Shown here piece by piece: positions 41,759 through 50,387 of a stretch of DNA of 64,000 nucleotides. The notes beneath the pieces are model-generated. The model worked only from the letters and a program-made list of their open reading frames with translations. It ran no database searches and was not told where the DNA came from. The number at the start of each line of letters is the position of its first letter. Position 1 is the first letter of the stretch. The DNA comes from Paenibacillus sp. (lineage in GTDB: Bacteria > Bacillota > Bacilli > Paenibacillales > YIM-B00363): positions 186,001 through 250,000 of the forward strand of contig NZ_DASQNA010000018.1 of assembly GCF_035645195.1 (NCBI RefSeq), in the 5' to 3' direction. Position numbers and translations under genes: made by a program.

Positions 41759-44641
41759 ATGAGATTTGCCGTATTGGATCTGGAAACGACGGGCGATCAG
41801 GCCGGCCGCGACGAAATTATCCAGGTCGGACTCGTGATCGTCAACGACTTTGAAATCGAACATACGTACGCTTCGTTCGTTCGCCCCAGCGCGCCGATCC
41901 CGCCGTTCATCCGCTCGCTGACCGGCATTACGGACGAGATGGTGGCGGACGCGCCGGAGCCGGACGACGTCATGAACGAGATCGTGCCGCTGCTGGACGG
42001 GGCGGTGCTCGTCGCGCACAACGCGATGTTCGACGTGGCGTTCCTGCAGCGCTCGCTCGGCAATGCGGGTTATCCCGCCTTCGCCGGGCGTATCCTCGAT
42101 ACGCTCGATTGGCTGCGGATGCTGTTCCCGACGCTGTCGAGCTATCAGCTGTCGTTCGTCTCCGCGGCGTTCGGCATCGAGCACGATCGGCCGCATCAAG
42201 CCGACAGCGACGCCGAAGCGACTGCACGCATTTGGATCCGCTGCATGGAGAAGCTGTTCTCGCTGCCGCTCATGACGCTGCAGCGGCTCGGCTTCTTGTT
42301 CGCGCATCCGGACATGGCCGGCGGGGATAACGCCTGGTTTTTGGAAGAAGTCGTCGCGTACAAGGAGCAGATAGCCGATGGGAGCGACCGAGAACCGGCG
42401 AAATCCCACCGGCAATTTGCGTTGGGCGTGGACGATTGGGCGACCGGCGAGGACGAGGGGCGCGAAGCGCTGGACCTCGATTTCGAAGCGTTCTACGAAG
42501 AAATGAAGCGCCGCATTCGCGAGAAGGTGCCGGATTACGAGGAACGACCGGCGCAGGAGCGGATGATGCAAGAAGTGTCGCAATCGCTCAACGACGAGAA
42601 GCATCTCGTCATCGAGGCGGGCACGGGCACGGGCAAATCGCTCGGCTATTTGATCCCGTCCATTCATTACGCGCTGCAGCATAAAGAGAAGGTCGTCGTC
42701 AGCACGCATACGATCAATTTGCAGGAGCAGTTGAGGCAGAAGGAGCTTCCGCTGCTGCACGAGCTGTCGCCGGCGCCGTTCAAATCGGCGGTGCTCAAAG
42801 GGCGCAGCCATTATTTATGCCTCCGCAAATTCGAACATAAGGTAAACCTGCAGGACTTCCCGAACGAGCGCGAAGATCGGATCATCGCCGCGCAGATGAT
42901 CGTTTGGCTCGGCGAAACGGCGCACGGCGACGAAGAGGAGCTGAACCTCGGTCAAAAGGGCGGCGAATTTTGGTCCCACGTCGCGTCGGATGCGGATTCG
43001 TGCTTGAACCGGGCATGTCCTTGGTTCCGCAAATGCTTCTATCATCGCGCGCGGAACGAAGCGAACGAAGCCGACGTTATTATTACGAATCATTCCTTAT
43101 TATTCACCGACGTGAAAGCGGAGCACCGCATCCTTCCCGCATATGGAAGACTGGTCGTCGACGAAGCCCATCATCTCGAGGACGTAGCGAGCCAGCATCT
43201 CGGATTGGAGCTGTCGTATTTCTCGCTCGTCGGCGCGCTGACGACGCTGCTCAAGGACAGCAAAACCGGTCAGCTGCCGCTGCTGAAGTCGCTCCTCGAG
43301 CAGCATCCGAACGCGAAAACCGAAGGCTGGAGCGAACGGCTAGGCGAGCTGTTCCCGGAGATCGTCAAAGCGAAAGAGACGTGGGACGAGCTGTTCGAAG
43401 CGCTGTACGACCGATTTCTTGCGCGGGAAGCGGCGGCGTCGGCGGAGGGCGGCGGCACCGTCGCGGTCCGCTTAAAGCACGATAAGCTTCCGCACGATTG
43501 GAATCAGTTCGAAGCGATGGAAGACAATCTGTATCTTACGCTGTCGAAAGTGCTCAAGGTGCTCGATCGGCTGATCAACGAAGGGAAAGAGGATGCCGAC
43601 GATTTCGGGCTGGAGAGCCTCCTTACCGATCTCTCCGGCACCGTGAAGGACGTCTACCGGGCCCGCGACGCGCTCCGCCTGCTCATTAAGGCCGACGACT
43701 CCAACATGGTGTATTGGCTCGAGGCGAGTCCGCATTTCAAGTCGCGTTCCGTCCGGCTGTATGCCGCCCCGATCGACGTTTCGGGCCTCATGCGGGAGCA
43801 CTTCTGGGAGCGGAAAGACGCCGTCGTCATGACGTCCGCGACGCTGACGGTCGAGAAATCGTTCGACTACGTCAAATCGCAGCTAGGCCTAAAAAGCGGC
43901 GGCGAAGACGGAGAGCGGCTGGCGACGGTGCAGCTGCCGTCTCCGTTCAAATACCGCGAGCAGGCGCTCGTGCTCATTCCCCGCGATTTCCCCGGCCTCA
44001 AAGGGGCGAACGCCGACCCGGCGTTCCTCGAGCGGCTCGTCGAGTCGCTGCGCGATGCGGCGGTCGTCACGAACGGCAAAATGCTCGTGCTCTTCACGTC
44101 GAACAAAATGTTAAAGCAAACGCACGGGCCGCTGCGAGACGCGCTGCAGCCGCACGGCATTCACGTGCTCGGCCAAGGGGTCGACAGCGGCAACCGCAGC
44201 AAGCTGACCCGGTTGTTCCTGCAGGCGAATTCGGCGGTGCTGCTCGGGACGAGTTCGTTCTGGGAGGGCGTCGACATCCCCGGCGAGGCGCTGACGTGTC
44301 TCGCCATCGTGCGCCTGCCGTTCCAGCCGCCGAACCATCCGATGGTCGAGGCGAAGAGCGAATATTTGCGGGCCCGCAACGAAAATCCGTTCACGAAGCT
44401 GTCGGTGCCGCAGGCGGTCATTCGATTCAAGCAGGGCTTCGGGAGGCTCGTCCGCACGGCGAGAGACCGGGGCATCGTGCTGATTTACGACACGCGCGTC
44501 ATCGAGACGAACTACGGGAAACATTTCTTGTATTCGCTGCCCGGACCGAAAATCGAACATCTGCCTTGCGGATCGATTCCGGGGCGTATGCGCGAGTGGC
44601 TGGACGCGCCTTGGCCGGCGGGGAAGGAGGAAGCGACTTGA
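41759..44641 (+). CDS. dinG: DinG-family helicase/exonuclease
   Basis: A 960-residue protein in two parts. Residues about 1-170 are a DEDDh 3'-5' exonuclease (FAVLDLETTGDQ, VAHNAMFDVAFL, HQADSDAEATA). After a linker, a superfamily 2 XPD-type helicase starts with Walker A EAGTGTGKSLGYL (about 295) and DEAHH, and ends with QGFGRLVRTARDRG. Four cysteines between Walker A and DEAH (one in SHYLCLRKF, three in CLNRACPWFRKC) are placed like an iron-sulphur site. A role in DNA repair or nuclease processing is likely by family. ATG 41759 follows AGAGGGAACG. Confidence 0.95.
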   Translation: MRFAVLDLETTGDQAGRDEIIQVGLVIVNDFEIEHTYASFVRPSAPIPPFIRSLTGITDEMVADAPEPDDVMNEIVPLLDGAVLVAHNAMFDVAFLQRSLGNAGYPAFAGRILDTLDWLRMLFPTLSSYQLSFVSAAFGIEHDRPHQADSDAEATARIWIRCMEKLFSLPLMTLQRLGFLFAHPDMAGGDNAWFLEEVVAYKEQIADGSDREPAKSHRQFALGVDDWATGEDEGREALDLDFEAFYEEMKRRIREKVPDYEERPAQERMMQEVSQSLNDEKHLVIEAGTGTGKSLGYLIPSIHYALQHKEKVVVSTHTINLQEQLRQKELPLLHELSPAPFKSAVLKGRSHYLCLRKFEHKVNLQDFPNEREDRIIAAQMIVWLGETAHGDEEELNLGQKGGEFWSHVASDADSCLNRACPWFRKCFYHRARNEANEADVIITNHSLLFTDVKAEHRILPAYGRLVVDEAHHLEDVASQHLGLELSYFSLVGALTTLLKDSKTGQLPLLKSLLEQHPNAKTEGWSERLGELFPEIVKAKETWDELFEALYDRFLAREAAASAEGGGTVAVRLKHDKLPHDWNQFEAMEDNLYLTLSKVLKVLDRLINEGKEDADDFGLESLLTDLSGTVKDVYRARDALRLLIKADDSNMVYWLEASPHFKSRSVRLYAAPIDVSGLMREHFWERKDAVVMTSATLTVEKSFDYVKSQLGLKSGGEDGERLATVQLPSPFKYREQALVLIPRDFPGLKGANADPAFLERLVESLRDAAVVTNGKMLVLFTSNKMLKQTHGPLRDALQPHGIHVLGQGVDSGNRSKLTRLFLQANSAVLLGTSSFWEGVDIPGEALTCLAIVRLPFQPPNHPMVEAKSEYLRARNENPFTKLSVPQAVIRFKQGFGRLVRTARDRGIVLIYDTRVIETNYGKHFLYSLPGPKIEHLPCGSIPGRMREWLDAPWPAGKEEAT

Positions 44642-45285
44642 AATTTCCTAAAATTTCGGAGGCGGTCGTCCGCCGCCTGCCGATGTATTTGCGCAACTTG
44701 AACGAGCTCGCCAAGAGCGACGTGCAGACGGTGTCGTCCCAGGAGCTGGGAAGGCGCCTCGATCTGAACCCGGCGCAAATTCGGAAAGATCTCGCTTATT
44801 TCGGCGAGTTCGGGAAGAAAGGCATCGGGTACGACGTCAACTATTTGGTCGAGAAAATTCGAGGCATTTTGAAGCTTGACCAGGAAATCCGCGTCGCGCT
44901 CGTCGGCGCGGGCAACCTCGGGCATGCGCTGTGCAATTATAACGCTTATTTGAAGGATAATATGCGCATCTCCGCCGTGTTCGACGCCAATCCGAAGCGG
45001 GTCGGCGAAAGCATCAACCAGCTCAGCGTCCAGCCGATGCACGAGCTGGTCGAGACGGTTCGGGAGCAGCGCGTCCGCATCGGCATCATTACGGTGCCGG
45101 CCGCGGAAGCGCAAAACGTGGCCGACCAGTTCGTGGAGGCGGGCGTCGAGGGGATTCTCAATTTCGCCCCTTCGATCATCAAGGTGCCGCATCATATTCG
45201 GGTGCATTACGCCGATTTCACGATCGAGCTGCAAAGCCTCGCGTATTATTTGAATCGGAACGAGACGGAGGAAGACGAAGAATGA
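44638..45285 (+). CDS. rex: Redox-sensing transcriptional repressor Rex
   Basis: Rex senses the NADH/NAD+ ratio and represses fermentation and respiration genes. The 215-residue protein has an N-terminal winged helix (SEAVVRRLPMYLRNLNEL, SSQELGRRLDLNPAQIRKDLAYFGEFGKKGIGYDV) and a Rossmann domain with GAGNLGHAL, then the C-terminal domain-swap helix (FTIELQSLAYYLN). It starts at TTG 44638, 7 bases after AAGGAGG, overlapping the dinG stop. Possible targets in this window are qcrABC and the ackA region. Confidence 0.95.
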   Translation: MKFPKISEAVVRRLPMYLRNLNELAKSDVQTVSSQELGRRLDLNPAQIRKDLAYFGEFGKKGIGYDVNYLVEKIRGILKLDQEIRVALVGAGNLGHALCNYNAYLKDNMRISAVFDANPKRVGESINQLSVQPMHELVETVREQRVRIGIITVPAAEAQNVADQFVEAGVEGILNFAPSIIKVPHHIRVHYADFTIELQSLAYYLNRNETEEDEE

Positions 45286-46592
45286 CGAAGCGCACGGTAA
45301 TTCGGAACGGCGCCATCCTGACGATGGCGGAAGGCGAACAGGGCACGACCGTGTTCGAAGGAACGCTGGTCATCGCGGGCGACCGCATCCAATACATAGG
45401 CAAGGAGCCGGTCCAGCCGGTACCGGAGGACGAAGTCGTCGACGGACGGGGCAAGCTGTTCATGCCCGGCCTCGTCAATACGCACGGCCACGCGGCGATG
45501 TCGCTGCTGCGGGGGCTCAAGGACGACGTCAATCTGCAGGTGTGGCTGCAGGAATACATGTGGCCGACGGAGGCGAAGTTCACGGCGGCGGACGTGCGGG
45601 CGGGAACGATGCTCGCGCTCGTGGAGATGCTGAAGAGCGGAACGACGACGTTCATGGACATGTACGACCACATGGACCAAGTGGCGGAAGCGGCGGCGGA
45701 CGCGGGCATTCGGGCGTGCCTGACGCGCGGCGTCATCGGACTTTGTCCGGAAGACGTGCAGCGCGCGAAACTTGCCGAAGCGATCCGCTTCGCGAAGACG
45801 TGGCACGGCGCGGCGGACGGCCGCATCACGACGGCGATGGCGCCGCACGCTCCGTATACGTGCCCGCCGGAGTATATCGCGAAATTCGTCGAGGCGGCGC
45901 ATGAGCTCGATCTGCCGATCCACACGCACATGTCCGAAACGGCGCGCGAGGTGGCCGACAACGTCGAGGCGTACGGCGCCAGACCGGTCGAACATTTGCT
46001 GAGGCTCGGCGTCTTCTCCCGCCCATGCCTCGTCGCGCACGGCGTACATCTGACGGACGAAGAAATCGCGATATTGGCGGAGCACGGCGTCGGCGTGTCG
46101 CACAACCCGGGCAGCAACCTGAAGCTGGCGAGCGGCGTCGCCCGCGTGCCCGAGCTGTTGAAGGCGGGCGTGCGCGTGTCGCTCGGCACCGACAGCGCCG
46201 CGAGCAACAATAACTTGGACATATTCCGCGAAATCCGGCTCGCCGCGCTCATCCACAAAGGCTTCAGCGGCGATCCGACCGCGGTGCCGGCGGCGACGGC
46301 GCTTCGAATGGGCACGGTATTCGGCGCGCGCTCGCTGTGGTTGAACGACGTCGGGACGCTCGAGGCGGGCATGAAGGCGGACGTCGTCGCGGTGGACGTG
46401 ACGAAGCCGCACTACCAGCCGGAAGCGGATCTCGTGTCGCACATCGTCTACGCCGGCTCGGGCGGGGACGTGACCGACGTATGGGTGAACGGCAAGCGGG
46501 TCGTCAGCGGAGGGGCGTGTCTCACGCTCGACGAAGAGCGGATTAAAGCCGAGGCGAACGCGGCCTTGCGCCGGTTGAAGGGAACCGCGTAA
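45282..46592 (+). CDS. mtaD: 5-methylthioadenosine / S-adenosylhomocysteine deaminase
   Basis: An amidohydrolase of 436 residues. Zinc ligands are seen in VNTHGHAAMSLLRG, later IHTHMSETAREVADN, and the catalytic Asp in LGTDSAASNNNLDIF. The family acts on MTA and SAH in place of a nucleosidase route, and could also act on other adenosine-type substrates, so the substrate is inferred. ATGA overlap with rex. Its substrate MTA is also the start of the mtn genes at 56224-58803. Confidence 0.9.
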   Translation: MTKRTVIRNGAILTMAEGEQGTTVFEGTLVIAGDRIQYIGKEPVQPVPEDEVVDGRGKLFMPGLVNTHGHAAMSLLRGLKDDVNLQVWLQEYMWPTEAKFTAADVRAGTMLALVEMLKSGTTTFMDMYDHMDQVAEAAADAGIRACLTRGVIGLCPEDVQRAKLAEAIRFAKTWHGAADGRITTAMAPHAPYTCPPEYIAKFVEAAHELDLPIHTHMSETAREVADNVEAYGARPVEHLLRLGVFSRPCLVAHGVHLTDEEIAILAEHGVGVSHNPGSNLKLASGVARVPELLKAGVRVSLGTDSAASNNNLDIFREIRLAALIHKGFSGDPTAVPAATALRMGTVFGARSLWLNDVGTLEAGMKADVVAVDVTKPHYQPEADLVSHIVYAGSGGDVTDVWVNGKRVVSGGACLTLDEERIKAEANAALRRLKGTA

Positions 46593-46593
46593 C

Positions 46594-47136
46594 ATGGCCG
46601 AGCGGATGTGGAACGACGACGACCGGCGCCGAAAGCTCGGTTTGCGGACGATCCTCGCCGCCGGCTTGCTGCTGGCGGTCGGCGCTTTGTTCGGCAGCCG
46701 GTTTTACGGCACGGTGCAGGAGCCTTACTGGGACGTCGTCGAGCGAGCGGAGTCGCGAGCGATGGAAGAGCTGCAGTTCGCCGCCGTCACGTCCGTCGAA
46801 CGGTTCGTCGGCGACCAGCCGATTACGGTCGTCACCGGCGTATACGGCGAGGGCGAGGAACGAACGCCCGTCATCGCTTGGCTGTGGGGCGAAGACGGGG
46901 CGCATGTCGAGCGCCTCGACGCGGGCGTCGCCCGCGAGGAGCTGAAGGCGCGCGTGCTGCGGGAGCGGCCGGAAGCGCGTCTCCTGCGCATCGCGCCGGG
47001 CAAGCTCGGCGAGGAATACGTATGGGAAGTGTACTACGAGGTTCAAGAAGACGAGGCGAGCCGGAAATATTACGAGTATTACCGGTTTCGCGACGGCGCG
47101 AAGCTGGAGACGTACCGGCTCGCGCTCGAGCGATGA
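46594..47136 (+). CDS. ypmB: YpmB-like membrane-anchored protein (DUF5590)
   Basis: A 180-residue protein with one N-terminal membrane segment (about residues 18-37) and a soluble part outside. The motif FRDGAKLETYRL at the end and VWEVYYEVQEDEA pattern fits YpmB, and the place near asnS and dnaD agrees. It starts 1 base after mtaD. Its function in B. subtilis is unknown. The usual neighbour aspB (aminotransferase) is not present. Confidence 0.8.
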   Translation: MAERMWNDDDRRRKLGLRTILAAGLLLAVGALFGSRFYGTVQEPYWDVVERAESRAMEELQFAAVTSVERFVGDQPITVVTGVYGEGEERTPVIAWLWGEDGAHVERLDAGVAREELKARVLRERPEARLLRIAPGKLGEEYVWEVYYEVQEDEASRKYYEYYRFRDGAKLETYRLALER

Positions 47137-47177
47137 CGCGGCGCCAGACGCCGCCGAACGGAGGAACAGAGCAACGC

Positions 47178-47264
47178 ATGAAGTGGTCGTGGAGAACGAA
47201 GCTGTGGTTTTGGTTGACGGTGATTTTCGGCGTGCTGCTGGTGCTGTCGCTGCTCATTCGATAA
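47178..47264 (+). CDS. Mini-protein with one membrane segment
   Basis: A 28-residue frame MKWSWRTKLWFWLTVIFGVLLVLSLLIR: positively charged start and one hydrophobic helix. GGAGG lies 13 bases ahead. An alternative start at ATG 47133 overlaps the ypmB stop (ATGA) and adds 15 residues. It is too small for standard gene finding, but its build is that of single-span membrane mini-proteins. The gap to the next gene has no clear terminator. Confidence 0.45.
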   Translation: MKWSWRTKLWFWLTVIFGVLLVLSLLIR

Positions 47265-47394
47265 CCGAATATTCAGGCGCCCAGCGCGCAAACGAGGCGC
47301 AGCCTTCCACACATTGCATCCCCTTTTTGAGCGTCTATTGTGATATACTCTCGTATATACGATCATGATAGATACTAGAAAGGGGGACGAAGTT

Positions 47395-47931
47395 GTGAAG
47401 CTGCGTCTCTTACCTGTCGCTATAACGTTAGTCGTTTCCTCCGCCGTCTTGTTCGGCGGTTGGTTTATGTATCAGGCGGTCGCGATGGAGGACCCGTTCC
47501 TCGAATCGATCGCCGCCGTGCCGGGCGTCGAAAGTCCGGAGCTCGAGCTCGGCCGCGAAGCGGCCGTCGTGCGTTTCACGCTGTCGCCCGACGCTAATTT
47601 GCGCGAGGCAGTGCAAGATATCGCCGCAGCGGCGGAATCGTCCCTTGGCGGACGCGCCGTCGCGATGCAGCCGGTCGGCCAGCCGAGCCGCGCGCTCGAC
47701 GATTGGTGGGCCGGCGCGCTGTTCGACGTCGCGCAAGCGATGGAGACGCGTCAATATTCGCTTATTCCGGAACGGCTGAACGCCTTGGCGTCCCAATCGC
47801 CATCCGATATCCAGGTCGTCACCGAAATGGACGACGTGAACGTCTACATCACGATCTCGAACGGCGAAAACCGCAAATACGTCGTGCTGCCTCGCACGCC
47901 GGCGATGATGGGGGTGTGGCCGAATGAGTAA
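47395..47931 (+). CDS. Membrane-anchored protein paired with an FtsH-like protease
   Basis: A 178-residue protein with one N-terminal membrane segment (about residues 5-26) and a soluble domain outside with a small alpha/beta pattern (VVRFTLSPDANLREAVQDIAAAAESSLGG, then DDVNVYITISNG). GTG 47395 follows AAAGGGGG. The stop overlaps the next gene by 8 bases, so the two are translated together. I do not recognise a family; a role as a partner, adaptor or substrate of the protease is inferred from the overlap. Confidence 0.72.
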   Translation: MKLRLLPVAITLVVSSAVLFGGWFMYQAVAMEDPFLESIAAVPGVESPELELGREAAVVRFTLSPDANLREAVQDIAAAAESSLGGRAVAMQPVGQPSRALDDWWAGALFDVAQAMETRQYSLIPERLNALASQSPSDIQVVTEMDDVNVYITISNGENRKYVVLPRTPAMMGVWPNE

Positions 47932-49429
47932 GTATGGGAAAGAGATCGCCATCGGCTTCGTACCGGTGCTGCTCGCGTTCTTGTTCTTCATCGGCGTCAA
48001 TCCGGTTCCGCTGCTGCTCGTCGCCGTCATCGCCGGCTCGCTGCTGCTGATGACCCGGATGCGGGGCGGCGCCGGACTCGTCGGCGGCGAACGTTCGAAG
48101 CCGCGGGCGAAGCTGCCTTCGTTCCTGACGTTCGACGATATCGGCGGGCAGGATCGGGCGAAGAAAGAGCTGATCGAGGCGCTCGACTTCCTCGTGAAGC
48201 CGGAACTGATCGAGAAGTTCGGCATTCGTCCGCTGAAGGGCATCCTGCTGATGGGTCCTCCGGGAACGGGGAAAACGTTGATGGCGAAGGCGGCCGCCCA
48301 CTACACGGACAGCGTGTTCGTCGGCGCGAGCGGCTCCGAATTCGTTGAAATGTACGTCGGCGTCGGCGCGTCCCGGATGCGCGACCTATTCAAGGAAGCG
48401 CGTCAGAAGGCGACCAAGGAAAACAAAGCGAACGCGATCATCTTCATCGACGAGATCGACGTCGTCGGAGGCAAACGGGACGGCGGGCAGCAGCGCGAAT
48501 ACGATCAGACGCTGAACCAGCTGCTCACCGAGATGGACGGCCTGCATACGTCGGAGTCGCCGCGCATCTTGATCATGGCCGCGACGAACCGGAAAGATAT
48601 GCTCGATTCCGCGCTGCTGCGTCCGGGGCGATTCGACCGGCACATTCAGGTCGACCTGCCGGATGCCAAGGGGCGGCTGCACATCCTCGAGCTGCATGCG
48701 CGCAATAAGCCGCTGGCCGAAGGCGTATCGCTTCGGAAAATCGCCGATCAGACGTTCGGCTTCTCCGGCGCGCAGCTCGAGAGCCTCATGAACGAGGCGG
48801 CGATTTACGCGATGCGCGAGACGGCGGAGCGCATCGAAGAGCGCCATTTGCTGCAGGCGATCGACAAAGTGATGATGGGCGAGAAGACGGACCGGGAAGC
48901 GGCAGCGGAAGAGCGCGAGCGAGTAGCGATTCACGAACTCGGGCATGCTATTGTCGCCGAATCGGTGCGTCCCGGCTCGGTCAGCCAGGTCGCGCTCAGC
49001 CCGCGCGGGCAAGCGCTCGGCTACGTACGGCACAACCCGCCAGGGGACAAGTACCTATACACGAAACGGTACTTGGAGGAGCAAATTATGATCGCGCTCG
49101 GCGGCTCGGCCGCGGAGGAGATGTTCTACGGCGAGCGGAGCACCGGCTCTCGCAACGACTTCGAGCAGTCGCTCGGACTCGTGAAGACGATGATCGATTC
49201 CGGCCTTACCGAACTCGGCATCGTCGAATCGTCGATGCTGACCAAAGAAGAGTACAGCAAGGCGAACGCCGACATTTTGGACGACTTGACGGCGCGGACG
49301 AGGGAGCTGCTCGCCGCGTATCGACCGGTGTTCGACGCGTCGCTCGACATTTTGAAGAAGGAAGAGACGCTGTCCGGCGATCAATTCCGCGAACTGCTTC
49401 GCGGCGTCGAATTGCAGCCGACTGCATAA
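47924..49429 (+). CDS. FtsH-like membrane AAA protease, short form
   Basis: A 501-residue relative of FtsH. Two closely spaced membrane helices lie at about residues 8-25 and 28-43 with almost no outside domain between, unlike classical FtsH. The AAA part has Walker A GPPGTGKT (about 110), Walker B IIFIDEID, SRH with RPGRFDRHIQVDLPD, and the peptidase part keeps zinc motif HELGH with a distant Asp ligand (TGSRNDFEQSLGL). All catalytic residues seem present, so it should be active. The true ftsH gene would be elsewhere; this is a paralogue, co-transcribed with a membrane partner. Confidence 0.9.
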   Translation: MSKYGKEIAIGFVPVLLAFLFFIGVNPVPLLLVAVIAGSLLLMTRMRGGAGLVGGERSKPRAKLPSFLTFDDIGGQDRAKKELIEALDFLVKPELIEKFGIRPLKGILLMGPPGTGKTLMAKAAAHYTDSVFVGASGSEFVEMYVGVGASRMRDLFKEARQKATKENKANAIIFIDEIDVVGGKRDGGQQREYDQTLNQLLTEMDGLHTSESPRILIMAATNRKDMLDSALLRPGRFDRHIQVDLPDAKGRLHILELHARNKPLAEGVSLRKIADQTFGFSGAQLESLMNEAAIYAMRETAERIEERHLLQAIDKVMMGEKTDREAAAEERERVAIHELGHAIVAESVRPGSVSQVALSPRGQALGYVRHNPPGDKYLYTKRYLEEQIMIALGGSAAEEMFYGERSTGSRNDFEQSLGLVKTMIDSGLTELGIVESSMLTKEEYSKANADILDDLTARTRELLAAYRPVFDASLDILKKEETLSGDQFRELLRGVELQPTA

Positions 49430-49445
49430 CGCAAGATCCGACATG

Positions 49446-49479
49446 CTCCGGAAACGCGGTTCGCCGCGTCCCTCCGGAG
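49446..49479 (+). repeat. Hairpin between the FtsH-like and dehydrogenase genes
   Basis: CTCCGG ... CCGGAG encloses ACGCGG-TTCG-CCGCGT, a stable TTCG tetraloop stem. No T run follows, so it may serve as a stability element or weak terminator. Confidence 0.5.
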
Positions 49480-49511
49480 TATCTTCATACATAATTGAGG
49501 TGTGGAAGAGC

Positions 49512-50387
49512 ATGACAAGTTTAAAACGAATCGGCGTCATCGGCGCGGGCACGATGGGTCAGGCGATCGCCGAAATGTTAGGACATAAAGGGCTCGACGT
49601 CTATATCGCGGAGAAAAGCGCGAAAAACCTGGAGCACGGCCTGAGAGGCATCGAGATGAGCTTGGATAAGCAAATCGAAAAATGGGCGCTTACCGAAGCG
49701 GAGAAAAAGGTGATCCTCTCCCGCATGCACGCGGTCGACGGGCTCGAAGGGCTTGCCGATTGCGAGCTGATCATCGAAACGATCAGCGAAGATCTCGACG
49801 CGAAGAAGGACGTATTCCGACGCGTCGGCGATTTGTGCGGCGAAGACGTCATTCTGGCGAGCAACACGTCGACGCTCAGCCTCACCGAGCTGGCGGGCGT
49901 CGCGCGTTTCCCGGCCCGGGTCATCGGGCTCCATTTCATTCACCCGGTGTCGAACATCGACATGGTCGAGGTCATCCGCGGGCTGCAGACGTCGGACGAC
50001 ACGTTCCAGCGGACGCGCTCGTTCGTCGAGGACGTGCTCTCGAAGAAAAGCATTCTCGTGTACGAGTCTCCCGGCTTCGTCACGACGCGCCTCATCTGCA
50101 CGTTGATCAACGAAGCGATGCATACGCTCGCCGAAGGCGTCGCCTCCGCGGAAGACATCGACAACGCGATGCGCCTCGGCTACGGGTTCAAGCACGGACC
50201 GCTCGAAATGGCGGACCGGTTCGGCCTCGACGCCGTGCTCGCCGCGCTCGAGCGCATGTTCCGCGACTACGGGGACCTCAAGTACCGTCCGGCCGTGCTG
50301 CTGCGCAAAATGGTTCGCGCCGGGCAGCTCGGCGTCAAGACGGGCTACGGTTTCTTCCGTTACGACGAGGATGGTGATAGAATATGA
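49512..50387 (+). CDS. 3-hydroxyacyl-CoA (3-hydroxybutyryl-CoA) dehydrogenase
   Basis: An NAD-dependent enzyme of 291 residues that oxidises 3-hydroxyacyl-CoA or reduces acetoacetyl-CoA. It has the Rossmann motif IGVIGAGTMGQAIAEM, LASNTSTLSLTELA, the catalytic His in GLHFIHPVSNIDMVEV and ESPGFVTTRLICTLINEA. ATG 49512 follows GAGGTG. ATGA overlap with ackA couples it to acetate metabolism; no thiolase or crotonase gene is near, so the physiological direction is unclear. Confidence 0.9.
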   Translation: MTSLKRIGVIGAGTMGQAIAEMLGHKGLDVYIAEKSAKNLEHGLRGIEMSLDKQIEKWALTEAEKKVILSRMHAVDGLEGLADCELIIETISEDLDAKKDVFRRVGDLCGEDVILASNTSTLSLTELAGVARFPARVIGLHFIHPVSNIDMVEVIRGLQTSDDTFQRTRSFVEDVLSKKSILVYESPGFVTTRLICTLINEAMHTLAEGVASAEDIDNAMRLGYGFKHGPLEMADRFGLDAVLAALERMFRDYGDLKYRPAVLLRKMVRAGQLGVKTGYGFFRYDEDGDRI

